This document shows positions 12,271 to 23,928 of a stretch of 64,000 nt of DNA, piece after piece. The notes under the pieces are model-generated. The model ran no database searches and was not told where the DNA came from. It was given only the letters and a program-made list of their open reading frames with translations. Each line of letters starts with the position of its first letter. Position 1 is the first letter of the stretch. This DNA comes from Brugia malayi (Eukaryota; Nematoda; Chromadorea; Rhabditida; Onchocercidae), in assembly GCF_000002995.4 (NCBI RefSeq), contig NW_025062478.1:1364001-1428000 (forward strand), written 5' to 3'. The translations under genes were made by a program, and so were the position numbers.

Positions 12271-13286
12271 TTTAATAATTTATCTATCTTACATTGTTCA
12301 ATTTGCGATTTACATTAAATGAAATAATTAAAATCTTTCGAATTGAATTTTTCGTTTTTTTTTTTTTTTTTTTTTTTTAATGAGAAGTTTTTTATAATAT
12401 AATAAAATTGGAACATATTAGTAAATTTATACAAATAAAAATTCTAAACAAATTTAAATTCACATAAAGTAAACAAAAAAAAAGTATTATATGAAATATA
12501 AAATTTACGTCGAAGCAATCACAGTGAACTTTTCTTGCTTCATCTATCAACAAAAATCTGTGATATTTGTCTCGAAAATTCCTGAGTATTACTTTACATG
12601 CTACCTTTAATATAATCATGATAAAAAATTTCAATAAAAGAAAATCAATTATTCATGAATAAGTTAAACAGAATAATTTAACACTTAATTCTGAACTCAT
12701 TTTTCTAAAATATAAAATTTCTGATTCTGGTCTTCCTTTTTTTTTCCAAGAAAAAAATATTTTTCAGTTTTCTGAAGTAAAAAAGAAAAATTCTCATTTA
12801 ATTATAAAGAGTTTTTGAAATGCATAATTGTATGGAAACAAGGAGAATTTTCATAAAAATTTTTATTACATGCAAATGACAATATGCAGTAGAAAGATGC
12901 ATATTAATAAATTTATACAAATATAAAATTCTAAATAAATTTAAATTCACATAAAGTAAACAAAAAAAAAAAGAATATTATATGAAATATAAATATTATT
13001 GCAAGTATTTTGTTAATAACATATAAATAGATCATTTTTGGGTAAAAATTTCATTCTTCATTCTTCATAATCGTTGAGGTATTGAATTGGTGGTGGTACT
13101 ATAAGGTTAATTGGTTTGGTTTACAGTGAATGTTTATAAAATTTAATCATTTTTTTTTTTTTTTTGAAATTATTAATGTGCAATTAAAAATTGGTATATA
13201 ATAAATGAAAGGAAATTATTGCATCTTTTTATCAATATTTATCTGATAATGAAAATGATAGCAATAATTAATTAAGGTAAGGTATT
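12271..13286. other. Intergenic DNA with a direct repeat of about 95 bp
   Basis: No gene found between the ABCG stop and the kinase start, both on the plus strand. Two diverged copies of about 95 bp lie at 12416-12505 and 12901-12995, sharing AAATTTATACAAAT, TTAAATTCACATAAAGTAAA and TATATGAAATATAAA. The ABCG poly(A) signal lies in the left part. Confidence 0.7.
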
Positions 13287-16200
13287 ATGGTTGATAAAAC
13301 GTTAGCAGATGAACAGTACTACCATGGATTGCTACCACGTGAAGATATTAAAATGATGTTACGTAACAATGGAGAATTTATTGTTCGAACAACGGAACCT
13401 GTTCCTGGACAACCACGTGCTTTTGTTATATCCGTTATGGTAGCAGAAGAAAAAGAAGAACTCGGAGTATGAATTTAGATCACTTTTTCTATACTACCTT
13501 AGGTATTTGTCTACCTCAGGTGTTTTTTTTTTTTTTGGAACCCTTTAAAAATGTTTCTTAAAAAGTAGAATTGTAAAGACTTTTAATTTAGATTTTTAAA
13601 TTAATTTAAATCACATTTTATTCCATCTTTAACTTCTTTTAAAATCTATCGTTTCAAATAACACAATTCTCATAATCTAGCAAGAATTATTTGATTGATA
13701 TATGGAAAAATCAAGTTTCTTACAAATTTCATTTTAAATATTCAAAAGGATTTGAAATATTCTTGCGATAATTTGAACATAAAATAATTGTTAGATAGAG
13801 CGATAAGTGATATTAAGTTTAAATTAATCAATTTTTTTTTTTGTTTGATTAAAATTTCATTTTGATGGAAATTAACTAATCAATTTTAAGTTTATTTTGT
13901 TATTTTTAATACCACAAAAATTTTTATTTAAAAATTGATATAATAAAGTAAGAAAAAAAAATTTTTTTTTAAATTTAGATTAAACATTATGTAATACAAC
14001 GTACACCAAATGGTAAATACACAATTGAGAAATATGGTTTTGATAGTGTGCCTGAAATGATAAATTTTCATCTAAATAAACATGAAAGTTTGGTAAAAAA
14101 TGCTGAAGTATTCCTGACAACACCTATACTTCGTCAAACCTGGGAATTACATCATGAAGATGTTGAGCCGACAAAGAAATTAGGCGAAGGAGCTTTTGGT
14201 GAGGTACATCTGGGACGTTTACGACTTCGAAATGGTCGTAAAGTTGATGTTGCTATTAAACTGGTAAACTGATTTTTTTTTTCACTTTATGAAATTATCT
14301 TCTAACTGATAATATTGTAGCTTTTTTTTTTTTTTTTTATTTTTAATATTTGTTAGATAGAAATTATCACACATGGTAATCTTATTATACTATCACTTAA
14401 TGATAATTTGCTATTTTAATTAGCTATTTTAATCCATTTTAATCAGTAAATAAATTTCTATTTAAATTAATGATAATTTTCTATTTTAATTAGTTATTTT
14501 AATTAATGATAATTTTTTATTTTAATTAGCTATTTTAATCTACTTTAATTAGTGAATAAATTTCTATTTTAATCTATTTTAATTAATGATAATTTTATAT
14601 TTTAATTAGCTATTTTAATCTATTTTAATTAGTAAATAAATTTCTATTTTAATCTATTTTAATTAATGATAATTTTCTATTTTAATTAGTACTTTTCTAT
14701 TTTGTAGGCTAAGCTAGAAGCGCTTACAAAAGAGCAAATTAAGGAAATTATGAAAGAAGCTCGTTTGCATAGAACATTTGATCATCCAAATGTATGCAAA
14801 TGTTATGGAGTAGCTGCTGGCCAGGAACCATTAATGATTGTTATGGAATTGGTTAGTTTAAAAATTGATAAATTTTATCTTCATTAAATTTCAAAAAAAA
14901 AATAATAATAATTAAACCAATTTTGAATTTAAAATCATGAAAATGTTAGGTTTTAAATATTTAACAGATTCTGAAATTTTTTTCATTATAATAAAGCAAA
15001 ATTGAACATTTTTTACATTTAATTTAAATTTATAAAAACAAAATTTTTATATCTGATTATTAAATTAGTAATTTATTTTAGGCAAATAAAGGAGCATTAG
15101 ATTCTTATTTACAAAAAAATCATGTTTCTGTAGAGCAAAAAATGGATATGTGCTTAGGTGCATCATGGGGACTTGAATATCTTCATGCTAAACCTGTTTT
15201 GCATCGTGATATTGCTGCACGAAATTGTCTCTTTGGTGATAATAAGGTATTTGAAATTAATTTTAACAAATTAAAAAATAGAGTACAACTTTTTTTTTTT
15301 TTATAAAATATAAAATTTTATTCTTAGTTTATGAAAAAATATAACAAAATACAGAGTAAATATTTGACTAACTTTCAAATTTGTTAAGCTAATTTTGCAT
15401 TAAAAAAATTAATATTATATTAGAGATTGTTACAATAGAATGATAAAATGTTTTATTTTTATTAATTTAAAAAAAAAAATAATAATAATTAAAATTAATA
15501 AATATTCTAGAGTTATTAATTGTAGATAAAAATAAGTGATTTTGGATTAACACGTGAAGGTACTGTATATCAAATGGATCCTCGAAAACGTGTACCAATT
15601 AGATGGCTTGCACCGGAAACATTACGTACAGCTATGTATACCCAAAAAACGGATGTATTCAGTTATGGCATTATGTGTTGGGAAATTTTTGCAAATGGTC
15701 AGGAACCGTATCCTGGTTTTACTGTAGCTGAGGTTAACGTTCGGGTACTACTTTTTTCATTATTCAATTCTTTTTGGTTTTTTTGGTTTTTTTTTTTTTT
15801 TTCACAAATATTACTTAATGAATAGTAATGAAGAATAAATAATAAATGAATTCTGAAATAGAAATAAATCAAAGAAATGATTTTATGATAATCTTATTGA
15901 AATTATGATATTTAGTATTAAGATATTTGAAAAGAAAAATTTTTTTAGGTTAAAGAAGGTTATCGAATGCCATTACCTGAATGTGTACCAGCACAAATGC
16001 GTCGTCTTATAGAAGTTAAATGTTGGTCAGATAATCCAAATGATCGATGGTCAATGGCTGAAATTTCGAAAAATCTTCAACGAATCACAGGCACACCTCG
16101 TCCTAACTTTACAATGGTTAGTTTAAAATGAATTAAAAATTTTAAAGATTAAAAGTGCAATTCTTAGCAATTGATTATTAAATGATAAAATAATTTTATT

Positions 16201-16828
16201 TGTTGTTTTGGAATAGAAAATATTTAAATGTTAAAATGTTAATTATATTTTTTAGATTAGACAAAGTAAAAGAATTGATAGGATGGTAAACTTATAGGAT
16301 AGATAGTAATAAAGTAAGTCATCACATTCAGAATATTTAATATATCGAAATATTCTAATTTATTAAATTAAATCGAAGTATTCTAATTTTAATTTGATCA
16401 TATCGAAGTATTCTAATTTATTAAAAAAAAAAAAAGAAAAAAATCATTCTAATTTTTTACTTCTCTTTCACATATCTGTTATTTGATTTAAATTAGAAGC
16501 CAAATAGTCTAAAAAATCTTTTCAATTTATATTTGATGGCAATAATCTGATTGTAGTGATAATAGTACTAATAAAATTAGTCTTTGATAATAATTTTAAA
16601 GGTAACATTAAGAAGTGAAGGTATGGTGATGCAAATGTTAACCATAATCAAACTGTTAATTAAAATATTTCCTGTTTCTACAAAATCCCATTCCTTATTT
16701 TTTAATAGCAACAACCGGATGAACCAGTACAACCAGTGCAACCAGAAGGTGGTGAAAAGAAGAAAAAAAGTATGATGAAGTCGAAAGTAAGGAAAAGTAA
16801 GCATAGAAGTGCGAAACACAAAGATTAA
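13287..16828 (+). CDS. Short SH2-tyrosine kinase (Fer/Fes-like, nematode type)
   Basis: Exons 13287-13466, 13979-14263, 14708-14851, 15082-15246, 15526-15744, 15949-16116 and 16709-16828, all phase 0, give 426 residues. An SH2 domain (about 9-100) opens with [11 protein letters not shown] and has the phosphotyrosine-binding Arg in FIVRTTE. The linker WELHHEDV is typical of Fes/Fer. The kinase domain follows: glycine loop [16 protein letters not shown] lysine, helix-C Glu in [12 protein letters not shown], catalytic loop [11 protein letters not shown], one activation-loop Tyr in GTVYQMD and substrate loop VPIRWLAPE. All catalytic residues are present. It lacks the F-BAR region of vertebrate Fer/Fes, as in the large nematode kinase family containing KIN and FRK proteins. 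The tail of about 40 residues is Pro/Gln then Lys/Arg-rich, like a nuclear or membrane-binding tail. Expected role: cytoplasmic tyrosine phosphorylation; the individual orthologue cannot be named from sequence reading. A poly(A) signal is at 16973. Confidence 0.95.
14400..14700. repeat. TATTTTAATTAG-type repeat in kinase intron 2
   Basis: Degenerate tandem copies of segments such as CTATTTTAATTAGCTATTTT and AATTAATGATAATTTT fill most of the intron between kinase exons 2 and 3. No coding or regulatory feature seen. Confidence 0.8.
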
Positions 16829-18070
16829 AGTATTTCAAGATAAATGATAAAATTTGAAATGAACTTATGTAGTGTATTTGTCTATTGCAAATGCATGCAA
16901 CCTTTAATTACTGCAAATGCATTAACTGCATGTGATAAAGGTTTGCTGTGCAACTTATAATTAATATATTTAAATAAAATTAAATTATATTTAAAATACA
17001 AGAAGAGAGAGAGAGACATATTTCAAATAAAAATTAAAATATATTTAAAATAAAAGGAGAGAGTGAGACATATTTCAAATAAAAATTAAAATATATTTAA
17101 AATACAAGGAGATAAAGAAAGACATATTTTAAATAAAAATTAAAATATCTTTAAAATAAAAGGAGAGAGAGACATATTTTAAATAAAAATTAAAATATCT
17201 TTAAAATAAAAGGAGAGAGAGAGACACACATAAACATTTCATTACTTAAACATACTCAATAAAAAATATTTTTTGATTTCTTCTCTTTCAATTATTATTT
17301 TGAAGTTAGAAAATATACAATGTTACTTTAAAAAATGAAATGTAAGAGTTTATTATTTTTTTTGCTATTAATTTCATTTTATCCTAAAATAAAAACAATT
17401 ATTATATGTTGGAAGAAAGTTTTAAAGAAAAAAAAAGTAATATTTAATAGAAACATTTAATGAGTAATGTTTAAAAATAATGTTCTAACATTCCATATTA
17501 TCAAAAAAAAAGTAATTTTTAAATTCCTTTTCTGATTTTCTGATTTTACATTTTGATCACATTTTAAATTCCTTTTCTGATTTCTGATATTATAGCAAAT
17601 GATTGTCTAAGTATTAGCATCAATCTTATAAAAATTTTGAGTTCCATTCTTGACCATTTGATACATCTAAATATTATTTCAAATTTTGTTACATCATTTA
17701 TCCATTGATTTAACTTTAAAAAAAAAAAAAAAAAAATGAAACAACAATAATAATTTATGCCCATTTTCGAAATTGGTGGAAATGTCTTTCATTTTTAATT
17801 CATTTCAGTTTGTTTCAAGTAGTTTCATTTTTTTTTTTTTTTTGTTTTTACTTTTTGCTTTATTTTGCACCAAATTATGTTAAAATTAATTTGATTACAT
17901 TAATTTCAAAATATTTTATGCATTGCTAAAATTTGAATGCTAAAAAATTTTCAAAGCTATTAGCATTTCGAGCATTTTCATTAATTCAAATTGATAATAA
18001 ACAAAATGGAACAAAACACCATTTAGTCTAATTATTTTGCTATTATCTTTTACTTTTTCATTAAAATTAA

Positions 18071-18340
18071 TCTTAACTTTTTCGTCTTGTCTAAGCCCAG
18101 TCATTATTAACTTTTTCGCCTTGTCTAAGCCCAGTCATTATTAACTTTTTCGCCTTGTCTAAGCCTAGTCATTATTAACTTTTTCGTCTTGTCTAAGCTC
18201 AGTCATTATTAACTTTTTCGCCTTGTCTAAGCTCAGTCATTATTAACTTTTTCGTCTTGTCTAAGCCCAATAATTCTTAACTTTTTCGTCTTGTCTAAGC
18301 TCAGTCATTATTAACTTTTTCGTCTTGTCCAAGCCCAATC
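18071..18340. repeat. 34-bp minisatellite, eight copies
   Basis: Tandem copies of TATTAACTTTTTCGTCTTGT followed by CTAAGCCCAGTCAT, with C/T alternation in CGTC/CGCC and CCC/CTC. The unit is unusually GC-containing for this window. It lies 3' of both flanking genes. It is not a CRISPR array: copies abut with no spacers. Confidence 0.95.
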
Positions 18341-18717
18341 CCAATTATTTGTCCTTTCTCCCAGAAATACTGACAGTAATGCTATTTTTTCGTTATTAAA
18401 AGCCTAGAAATTTCATATAGAATAGCAGCAAAATAATTCAACATTTGACAGCTGCTAACCAATATTATTACTTACTTCCATTACTACTTACTTCTAACTC
18501 ATATGGCCAAAGACTAGGACATACAATGTGTCCTCTTTCTAGTCATATTTTTCTTCTCTTTATTGTCATCCATAAACTTTTATTTTATATTTACAATGCA
18601 AAATAATTATTCATTATGCAAATGATAAATCGTTACACATTTACAATGATAATAACAATAATATAATTAAGAAAATAAGCTAATGCAAATCTATAAAATG
18701 TCAACAAAGATACAATA

Positions 18718-18765
18718 CGAGAGAGAGAGAGAAGGAGAGAGGGGGAGAGGGAGAGAGAGAGAGAT
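18718..18765. repeat. GA microsatellite
   Basis: An almost pure GAGAGA tract with a few GGG interruptions, just downstream of the collagen stop codon (gene on the minus strand), possibly in its 3' region. Confidence 0.9.
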
Positions 18766-18855
18766 ATTTTTATCTTATCAAAAGTAGTGGACAAAAGTGC
18801 TATTTCAGCTTATCATAACAGAATTCAAAATTATACTTTCATTAATACGGAATGA

Positions 18856-21002
18856 TTAGTGAACTGATTGATTTGATACAATTCTCCATTGTTCGATCCA
18901 TTCAGAGAGACGTTTCAATTGTCTTTCAGTGATCAGTCGTCTCGTTTCATTCCTCTTTTTGTTATCATTTTCACCTTTATAATAAATCTGTCCATGTTTC
19001 GTAAGCGGATTTATGAGAATATTTTCCGGTTTCTCTGACTTTTCCGTTTCCGGATTCGATATGACAACCTGTAATTCTGAATGATACCTAAAAACTGGTT
19101 GGGACATGAGAAAAGCATAGACAAATGTACTGTGATATTACTACTAAGATTTCCTTCCATTCCAGACTGCAATTGATAATATAGTAATATGTGTTAATGA
19201 TTGTTAGTGCATTTACTTTAATTCGAGAATTTCAGGTGACAAACAGAAGTTTAGAAGTTGTTGACATTTTTATTTAGTATCAAATTGTGATTTTTTAATG
19301 TATGTGCTTTTTGTTTTTGTAGTTATAGATTAGAAATTTTACTCACCTGACCATGTTTCTCAAATTGATTTTGAATTTTTTCTTTATCTAGTACCTTTGG
19401 TGAATTTTGATATCTTGATTCATCTGTCATGCCAAGCTCATTTGATGGAGTTGTTTTTTCGGACAAACCTGATGATAATTCCGGTTTCGTATATTTTGAT
19501 ACAATGTAATTTTTTCCTGATCGACCTGGTAATCCAGGTTTTCCAGTAGCTCCTAAAAATTTCTTTGATTTCTATGTAGATATGAAGTTTGCTATAAAAT
19601 GAGAAAATATTCCATGATATACCAGGAGCTCCACATTCTCCCATTGGACCAGGTAAACCAGGTAGACCAGGTTGTCCATTTTTTCCAGGAATTCCTGGTA
19701 ATCCAGGACGGCCAGTTTTGCCTGGCATACCAGTGTTTCCTGGTAGTCCTGGTGGTCCAGGAGGGCATAATATGCAATCTTCTTCATCACTAATGTCATC
19801 CAGGAAAAATCCCGGTATTCCTGGCTTACCATCTACACCATTTTCACCGTTTTCTGAAAATTATATACTTTGAGTATTGAAATTAATATTTAAATTAAAT
19901 CCAGATATTATCAGTGGAAATGAAAAGGATGAAAAAAAAACAAATCCATTTTTAAGCTTCATTTCCATTCAATGCTCTGCTCGCATTTCTTTATAAAATC
20001 TTGCCTCCATCAACACCTGGTTCGCCAGGTGGTCCTCTTGGTCCTTCTGGACATCGAATCATTTCCTTAGCACAATCTTTAATTAATGAAAATGTATTCC
20101 ACATTATTAATTTATATATATATATAATGATACTTAATAATCAATTTTCTTATATTCCCTTCCATTCCTTTTAGATTTATAATTGTCAAAGATATTAAAT
20201 ATTGCAAATTCTAACTATCAATTTTCTATTCATCTTCTAATGATGCCAAACAAATCAATATTTAAATCCTTCAGATGGATATATTTGTAATTGAGCTATT
20301 CTTGAACTATTTTCATCATAATTAAATCAATTAATGAAATATCATCTGATGCTGATTAGTTGTGAGAAAACTTACTGCATCGTTCAGCTTTAAAATAATT
20401 TGATCTTCGCATCCTGCTGAAAGGCATTTTGCTTTGAAAGTTCATCATATCATTCCAAGTACCATTCACATCATACTGCAATGCAAATACATGTCAAATT
20501 TGCTCGATGTGATGTTTTATGATATGATATGATAAGGTGAGCATTTCGTTGTGATATGATATGATGCGGTAAGCACTTCAATATGATATGATATGATATG
20601 ATATGATATAATGTGATGTGTTATGATATGGTATATGTCAGACTTGCAGCCAAGAACTGATTCTCAACAACTCAATGAATAGATGAAAAACATGAATTTC
20701 AATTAGGTTTATTATTAAGTAAAATTTTACTTTAAAAAGCATTAAATTAATTAATTATTTAAGCCATTCAATGTTTGTTTTTGCTTTTTTTTTTTTTTTT
20801 TTTTTTGCATAAAATCAAATGAAATCTTTACTCTCTAGTAATTTTTACTAAACAATAGATGGAATACCTTAAAATGTTCCATTTCCTTGAATATGAATTC
20901 ATACAGATTGTCTACATCATCCTTTATCAAAGTAATTAATAACCAGTTAATCGACAGAAGTACTGTACAAAGTATTTCAAATGTTATTAAAATACTTCCC
21001 AT
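18856..21002 (-). CDS. Cuticle collagen, six exons, with long C-terminal tail
   Basis: Exons 21002-20868, 20475-20376, 20076-20005, 19853-19623, 19552-19347, 19068-18856; 318 residues, the usual size for nematode cuticle collagens. The N-terminus has a membrane/signal-anchor segment ([20 protein letters not shown]), then a furin-type site RMRR before SNYFKAERC, as in the family. Gly-X-Y stretches follow, with Cys pairs around them for disulphide bonding: [19 protein letters not shown] up to PGIPG, then an acidic interruption [12 protein letters not shown], then about 24 further triplets ending at GRSG. Past that is a non-collagenous tail of about 125 residues, Lys/Glu-rich, which is long for this family. 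A likely trans-splice acceptor (ATCTTAG) lies 7 nt before the start codon. The junction of exons 3 and 4 uses a GC donor (GAG-GCAAGA), the only one that keeps the Gly-X-Y register. Expected to be secreted by the hypodermis into the cuticle. Confidence 0.92.
20510..20635. repeat. GATATGAT repeat in collagen intron 1-2
   Basis: Irregular tandem GATAT(G) units (GATATGATATGATATGATAT and variants such as GATGCGGTAAG) upstream of collagen exon 2. Nothing else seen in the intron. Confidence 0.9.
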
Positions 21003-22539
21003 AGGTAATCTAAGATTAATAAATTGTATCGCATCAAAATTCGAAGATAGTTCTATCTAAAAATTACTGCAAGAAAATTAACATTAAAATTATTACAAAA
21101 CCCATCAATTCATAACTATGCTAATAAGAAGATCAGAATCAATTCTATTACTGATTTATTTGATAAATAAAATTAATTTAAAATATTGTAGCATATGATT
21201 ATGTTTACCAAATATAAAAATAGATAACAAATTGAATAAATAAATAATGCTTCGAATAGATATTGTTAAATGAAGAGAAGAGAAGGTGACAGTAATTTGA
21301 CAGTTAGAATGGTTGACACGACACGATTTGAATCGTTTTGGATATATCAATTGAGATACTTGTCATCAATTTAATATTCAATTTGTAATAATTTTATTTC
21401 TCATTAAAAATGTAAATAATACATAAATGAGATATATTTATGTTCCAAAATTCCTCATTTTCACAAATAATGCCTGCTTTTACATTCTCTTCCTTTTTCT
21501 TCTCTTCCATCAGCATAAAACAAGTTTAATTTTACATTTTTGAAATGGAATGGAATTCTTGTGTTATAAACATACCTCCTTTTCAGCGAATAATAATAAT
21601 AATAGTAATAATAATAATAATAGTAATAATAATAATAATCAGCAATAATGATAATAATAATAACAAGTAACAATAACAATGATAATAATCAATAATAATA
21701 ATGATAATAATAATAATACCACTCAAACTTCCTTACTTTCTTCATCCTTACATTGTTTACATTCTATGTTTACGGCATTACATTTTCAAAACATCCTTCC
21801 TTTCTTTTTTTTTAACTACAAATATTTTCATCATTTATTTCCTACATTTCTACATCAATCACATTTCTCATTTTCATCTTTCAAACAAGTGAATGCCATT
21901 AGAATCTTCACATTTTCAATTTTATTATTATCACTGTACACCATCATTTGTTAGTTATTTTCTCATAAATTTATCCTTCTCCAATAATTTGATCTCTGAT
22001 TCTACAAAAATCTTTTGTATTATTTTGACATGTCACCGCTTTTCAATGCTATCTTTAACTCTTGTACATTTCCAACATTTTGAGATTGAACTATTCAAGT
22101 TCATTTAATTGTTCAAAAAAAAAAAAAATCATTATCACAAGTAAGTAAATCATCCATAATTGTATTATTATGGATGATTTACTTATTTTACTTACGATTT
22201 ACTTACTATCACAAGTAAGTAAATTCATCCATAATAAAGTAAATCATCTACAAATTGTATTTTCAAAAAATATCATTCATACTTTTTGAAGAATAACTTT
22301 AAAATATAACCGTGAACTTTATTTTTTTTTTAATACACCAATTTTGCATCACAAATATTGGTATACTGTCATATCTGTTTCACATTGAAGGAGCTATAGT
22401 CGAATGGTAAACGCCAAATAAAAGCGTAAAAACGTGAAAACGTAAAGTTGTAAAAAAAGTGAGGTAAAGCAAATTTAGCGTAACAGCTAATAGCGATAGT
22501 TAAATGATAACATAGTATCATTTCAAGAATGTTTGTTAT
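21003..22539. other. Region upstream of the collagen gene; AAT microsatellite and hairpin
   Basis: Presumed promoter side of the collagen gene. Contains an (AAT)n/(GAT) microsatellite at about 21587-21718 and an 18-bp perfect inverted repeat at 22143-22184. Open frames at 21461-22108 are read through the microsatellite and low-complexity DNA and show no protein features. Confidence 0.6.
22143..22184. repeat. Perfect 18-bp inverted repeat (hairpin)
   Basis: AAGTAAATCATCCATAAT at 22143-22160 and its exact complement at 22167-22184 are separated by six bases. A related partial copy (AAGTAAATTCATCCATAAT, then AAAGTAAATCATC) follows at about 22215-22250. This could be a remnant of a small inverted-repeat element or a transcription-stop hairpin; no target-site duplication was recognised. 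Confidence 0.85.
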
Positions 22540-23472
22540 ATGATAAATTTACTACCTGAAGAATCGTCACTTTTTGACAAAGGACAATTTCAAACAACAG
22601 GTAAGTCTTTTTTTTTTTAAAAAAAAAGATGAACCATAGAAATAATGCAAAAACGATGTTTCTTCCTTCTGATAAAGTAATATATTTTCCACATAAAAAT
22701 GAATAATGAATGCAACATTAGATTAGCATAATAATTTAGAATTTGGCATAAACTCTTTTCTAAGCTTTATCTGATTCCAAACAAAATTTTTTACCATTTA
22801 AAATTCTTCCCTTCTTTTTTTTTTTTTTTTTTCAAATATAATTTTAGAAAATAATGAGATTAAGCTTAAAGTATCATCATCTAATTTGCATAGAAGTGGA
22901 TAATTTCTCTGTTTCTTAGGATTAATTATACTTGAAAGAATAAAAGTATCAGTTGAATGCATAATTTCTAAACAATAAATGTTCTTTCCTAAATTTTAAA
23001 AATAAATTTTAATTGCTTTACATAAAAAATAGCAAAATTAGGCAGTTCATTCATCAAAAAATGAGGTATAAAATGAGCACATCAAAACAAAAAAAAAAAA
23101 AAAAAGAGAGATATAAGTCAATAAAGTGTATGTTTAACAGAAAACAATAATTAATATAAAAATTAATTTTGATTTATACGACACAAACATTCCAAAACAA
23201 ATAATTAGATTTAACTTCAAAACATTCTTTTTTGCATCACTTACAATTGAAAATGGTCAGATATCTGATCTGATCTAATCTGATCTGATTTGATCTACTC
23301 ATGAAACATATATCATCCCTTAGTGAAATAAGCTATTGTGTATTTATTCCTCTTCTAATCAGAATTTAGCTGTCCGATTGCTACTCGGTTCAAGAAGCTA
23401 AGCGAAGAAACATTTTTCACCAGAAATTTTGCTAAATTAAACTTTAAAAGGGTCAAAGATCAACAGCTGTAA
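22540..23472 (+). CDS. Tentative small two-exon gene, 56 residues, unknown
   Basis: Exon 1, 22540-22600, starts MINLLPEESSLFDKGQ and ends at a strong donor G-GTAAGT (phase 1). Exon 2, 23363-23472, follows an acceptor CTAATCAG and continues in phase with EFSCPIATRFKKLSEETFF, ending VKDQQL and a TAA. The predicted product is basic in its C-terminal half and has one cysteine and no signal peptide or membrane segment. I recognise no family. Support is only the consensus donor, the matching phase and a protein-like composition; exons could be missing on either side, or the whole may be chance. Confidence 0.35.
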
Positions 23473-23928
23473 TTTCTTATTGAATTACAGTGAATTTAAA
23501 TGAAATTATATTTAAACATATTGAATTAAGGACAAAATTAATAGAACAAATGCATGGAATTTCAATGTTATCTTATTAAGAATTTAGTCGACTGAACACT
23601 CACTGTAAAATTTACATTCAAATATGACTATGGTACTATACTTTTCGAATGATCAGGTAAACTTTATAATACCTTTTGAGAAATATAGGATTAAATTTGA
23701 AAATCTTTGAAAAAAATTTATAAAAAACAATGAAGTAGAAATATAGTGTCCAAAAGGAATTAAATATGGTGGTTGCAGAGTTTCGAATTAAAGCTAAAAT
23801 TTCAATAGTAAATCTGCAATTCTGCAAATTATTTGTTGGTCATTAAAGTGAACATAATATTGCAGAGGTCATCATAATGCAGAGGTCATAATTAAGGATC
23901 ACATTAATTTGTAATTAATGAATTCTTC
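23473..23928. other. Short intergenic stretch 3' of the Rh gene
   Basis: Lies between the end of the tentative small plus-strand gene and the stop codon of the minus-strand Rh transporter. AT-rich, nothing recognised. The open frame at 23636-23827 is not supported. Confidence 0.5.

Larger units (their letters stand above)
16829..18855. other. Intergenic region between convergent kinase and collagen genes
   Basis: No gene found. The region lies between two 3' ends. It contains a roughly 50-bp repeat built on AAGGAGAGAGAGACATATTT (16990-17225), a 34-bp minisatellite (18071-18340) and a GA-rich microsatellite (18718-18765). The open frame at 17564-17764 is low-complexity noise. Confidence 0.6.

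Noticed and set aside
21461..22108. Several open frames upstream of the collagen gene
   Set aside because: They run through an AAT microsatellite and low-complexity DNA; no domain, signal peptide or splice support.
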